Source: Alphaproteobacteria bacterium
GTDB lineage: Bacteria > Pseudomonadota > Alphaproteobacteria > JAJFFI01
Direction: 5' to 3'
Length of the DNA stretch: 6,926 bases
Assembly (NCBI GenBank): GCA_021776755.1
Contig: JAJFFI010000012.1
Coordinates: 1-6,926 of the forward strand
Notes under the pieces: model-generated
Told to the model about the DNA's origin: nothing
The model's input: only the letters and a program-made list of their open reading frames with translations
Databases searched by the model: none
Position numbers and translations under genes: made by a program
Shown: positions 5,333 to 6,926 of the stretch, in pieces
How the letters are laid out: each line of letters opens with the position of its first letter
Position numbering within the stretch: the first letter of the stretch is position 1

Positions 5333-6115
5333 ATGCTGCAACCAGACCCGCTTCCCCTGACCAAGACCGTGCTCGTGACCGGCGCCGGAAAGCGGATCGG
5401 ACGCGCGATCGCGCTCAGGCTTGCCGGCGAAGGCTGGGCGGTGGCAGTGCACTACAGCCGCTCCAGGGAAGACGCTGAGGCGGTCGCCAGCGAAATCGCC
5501 GACGCGGGCGGCACCGCGGTTCCGGTGCAGGCGGATCTCTCGGACGAGGCGGCGGTCGCGCAGCTGGTGCCGCGCGCGGCGGGCGCCCTCGGCCCGCTCG
5601 GGGCGCTGGTCAACAATGCCTCGGCCTTCGAGTACGACGCGGCCGAGAGCGCGACCCGGGAAAGCTGGGACCGGCATATGGAAACCAATCTCCGCGCGCC
5701 CTTCGTGCTGAGCCAGGCGCTGGCGGCCCAATTGCCCGAAGGCGCGGGCGGCGCGATCGTCAACATCATCGACCAGCGGGTCTGGAACCTGACCCAGCAT
5801 TTCATGTCTTACACGCTGTCGAAGGCCGGGCTCTGGACCCTGACCCGCACGCTGGCCCAGGCCTTCGCACCGCATATCCGGGTGAACGGGGTCGGGCCCG
5901 GTCCAACCCTTCCCAGCACGCGCCAGAGCGGCGAACAGTTCGCCCGCCAGGTCGAGAAGACTCCGCTGCGCCGCGGCGCCACTCCTGATGAAGTGGCGGA
6001 CGCGGTGCTGTTCCTGATGTCCGCGCCCGCCGTGACCGGTCAGATGCTGGCGCTCGACGGTGGCCAGCACCTCAACTGGGGCGCGCCGGCGCCGGGTCTC
6101 GAGATTGGAGAATAA
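5333..6115 (+). CDS. FolM/PTR1-like short-chain dehydrogenase (pteridine reductase type)
   Basis: This 260-residue classical-length SDR has the Rossmann cofactor motif TGAGKRIG (16-23), where RIG replaces the usual GIG, and HYSRS (40-44), which favours NADPH. NNAS is at 94-97, N119 is the structural Asn, Y160 and K164 form Y-x-x-x-K, and VNGVGPGP (184-191) and LDGG-x-HL (241-247) follow. Thirteen residues before Tyr160, where most SDRs have the catalytic Ser, it has Asp147. The Asp/Tyr/Lys set and the R-I/L-G cofactor loop are hallmarks of pteridine reductase PTR1 and of E. coli FolM (dihydromonapterin reductase), so reduction of a dihydropterin or dihydrofolate with NADPH is the likely reaction. 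The protein should be cytoplasmic. The ATG at 5333 has no recognisable ribosome-binding site; no in-frame ATG lies between it and the cofactor motif. No folate gene is adjacent. Confidence 0.88.
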   Translation: MLQPDPLPLTKTVLVTGAGKRIGRAIALRLAGEGWAVAVHYSRSREDAEAVASEIADAGGTAVPVQADLSDEAAVAQLVPRAAGALGPLGALVNNASAFEYDAAESATRESWDRHMETNLRAPFVLSQALAAQLPEGAGGAIVNIIDQRVWNLTQHFMSYTLSKAGLWTLTRTLAQAFAPHIRVNGVGPGPTLPSTRQSGEQFARQVEKTPLRRGATPDEVADAVLFLMSAPAVTGQMLALDGGQHLNWGAPAPGLEIGE

Positions 6116-6347
6116 ACGGTCATAAATGCAATAAATACAGGTATTTATTGCAACAATCTCAGATTTTAGCGGCCGATTGCAGGTGTTCATACGCACAGCC
6201 TGCCATGTGCGGTGCGCGATCGGGGCCATCCGGGCATGGCTGGACCGCCGTCTTCGCGAGGGTGCCGATACCGCCCGAAATTAGCAAAAAATAAGCACTT
6301 ACAACCTAGACTCGACGCCCGAAGAGAACGTCTCGGAAGTAGTGTGA
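6116..6347. other. Intergenic region between reductase and sensor gene
   Basis: These 232 bases contain the perfect AT-rich dyad entered separately and, nearer the sensor gene, another AT-rich segment (about 6278-6306). A TAGACT at 6307-6312 could serve as a -10 for the sensor gene, but no -35 stands at a suitable distance. A weak GCCAT-ccgggc-ATGGC hairpin is at 6225-6240. I see no gene in it. Confidence 0.5.
6127..6152. repeat. Perfect 26-base AT-rich inverted repeat (operator or terminator candidate)
   Basis: TGCAATAAATA (6127-6137) and TATTTATTGCA (6142-6152) are perfect reverse complements of 11 bases around the four-base centre CAGG. The dyad starts 12 bases after the reductase stop codon and about 196 bases before the sensor gene start. 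It is too AT-rich and lacks a downstream T-run for a good intrinsic terminator. Its size and symmetry suit a dimeric DNA-binding protein, but it could also be a transcript-end hairpin for the reductase gene. It does not match an operator I can name. Confidence 0.6.
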
Positions 6348-6926
6348 ATGGCTGAACCGCGGGCAGAAATCCGGACTGGACGGAGCGCGAATTTTGGGCG
6401 CCCGCAGATTGCGGCGCTCGCGATCAGCGCGGGCGTTGCCGGCGCCATGCTCGATCACGCGGCGCCCGCCGGGGTCGCCGGCGGATTTGCCTATCTGCCG
6501 CTCGTGCTTCTGGGCTGGGTGTCGGAGCGGCCGTTGGACGCGCTCTGGCTCGCGCTCGGGGCGACGGTTCTGCTGCTGGCGGGGACGCTGATCGGCGTGC
6601 CTCCGCTCGCAACCCTCCCGGAAGGCGCATTGCCGGAGGGCCTGGTCAACCGCGCCCTCGCGCTCGCCGCGATCTGGATCGTCGCGCTTCTGCTCTGGCA
6701 GATCCAGGAATCGGTCGCGGACTCCGAGTTGCGAGCTTCCGAAGTCGACGACATCGTGTCCTGTGCTGCGGACTGGTCGTGGACCATGGATGCCGATCTC
6801 CGCTTTTCCTCGATCGGGAAGAAGGTCGAGACCGTCACCGGGACACCGGTCGCGTCGATCATCGGACGGACCCGCGAAGACCTGATTGCGGATGTCGACC
6901 GCGACGCCTTCCGCGATCACCTGTGC
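6348..6926 (+). CDS. Membrane-anchored PAS-domain sensor protein, N-terminal part (cut by window edge)
   Basis: From the ATG at 6348 (GGAAG eight bases upstream) the frame is open for 193 codons to the end of the window, with no stop. Four predicted membrane helices lie at about residues 20-36, 43-59, 65-84 and 103-119; the loops between them are short, so there is no large periplasmic sensor domain. A polar linker (120-133) follows, then the start of a PAS domain. The segment DIVSCAADWSWTMDADLRFS (135-154), then VTGTP (163-167) and IIGRTREDL (171-179), follow the common PAS pattern of an aromatic W-x-W/F-x-x-D-x-D-L-R-F strand and a later h-h-G-R-T turn. Proteins with this layout are usually histidine kinases or GGDEF/EAL cyclic-di-GMP enzymes; the deciding C-terminal domain lies outside the window. 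The long opposite-strand frame here is a shadow. Confidence 0.85.
   Translation, partial: MAEPRAEIRTGRSANFGRPQIAALAISAGVAGAMLDHAAPAGVAGGFAYLPLVLLGWVSERPLDALWLALGATVLLLAGTLIGVPPLATLPEGALPEGLVNRALALAAIWIVALLLWQIQESVADSELRASEVDDIVSCAADWSWTMDADLRFSSIGKKVETVTGTPVASIIGRTREDLIADVDRDAFRDHLC

Noticed and set aside
5300..6229. Leftward 309-residue frame opposite the reductase
   Set aside because: Antisense shadow of a gene with complete SDR motifs; the frame runs through the AT-rich dyad without any recognisable domain.
6306..6920. Leftward 204-residue frame opposite the sensor gene
   Set aside because: Arg/Asp/Gln-rich shadow; the rightward frame has membrane helices, a PAS start and a ribosome-binding site.
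1..6926. CRISPR array, tRNA, insertion sequence or prophage
   Set aside because: No regularly spaced repeats, cloverleaf with CCA-type end, transposase or phage structural gene was seen on either strand.

Overview
The window is chromosomal DNA of high GC content with strong G/C preference at third codon positions, most likely from an alphaproteobacterium. That guess rests on protein family resemblance, gene style and Shine-Dalgarno (SD) use; there is no rRNA or other marker to confirm it. No phage gene, transposase, CRISPR array, tRNA or toxin-antitoxin pair was found, and nothing here amounts to a clear new multi-gene system.

Layout. Bases 1-1134 read leftward: two short proteins (62 and 69 residues), each with one C-terminal membrane helix, and a stand-alone CBS-pair protein (143 residues). 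From 1331 everything reads rightward: msrB (peptide methionine sulfoxide reductase B), a 438-base gene-free stretch holding a cluster of abutting hairpins, a four-helix membrane protein (188 residues) ended by a good rho-independent terminator, a GTG-started 56-residue small membrane protein, a YrbG/CaxA-type calcium/sodium exchanger tightly followed by a nitronate monooxygenase-family flavoprotein, a FolM/PTR1-like short-chain dehydrogenase, and the first 193 codons of a membrane sensor with a PAS domain that runs off the right edge.

How the genes relate. Only the exchanger and the flavoenzyme look like one transcript (five bases apart, a promoter-like site before the first). The two small tail-anchored proteins probably form a leftward pair. 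The CBS gene and msrB are divergent and share a 196-base control region with several small dyads. The other genes look like separate units; their functions (methionine repair, cation exchange, nitronate oxidation, pteridine reduction, sensing) do not make an obvious single pathway.

The points most worth a second look are the hairpin cluster at 1781-1948, the perfect 26-base AT-rich dyad at 6127-6152 between the reductase and the sensor gene, the Asp-for-Ser active site of the reductase, the Thr in place of the recycling Cys in MsrB, the GTG-started small ORF, and the pair of look-alike small membrane proteins.
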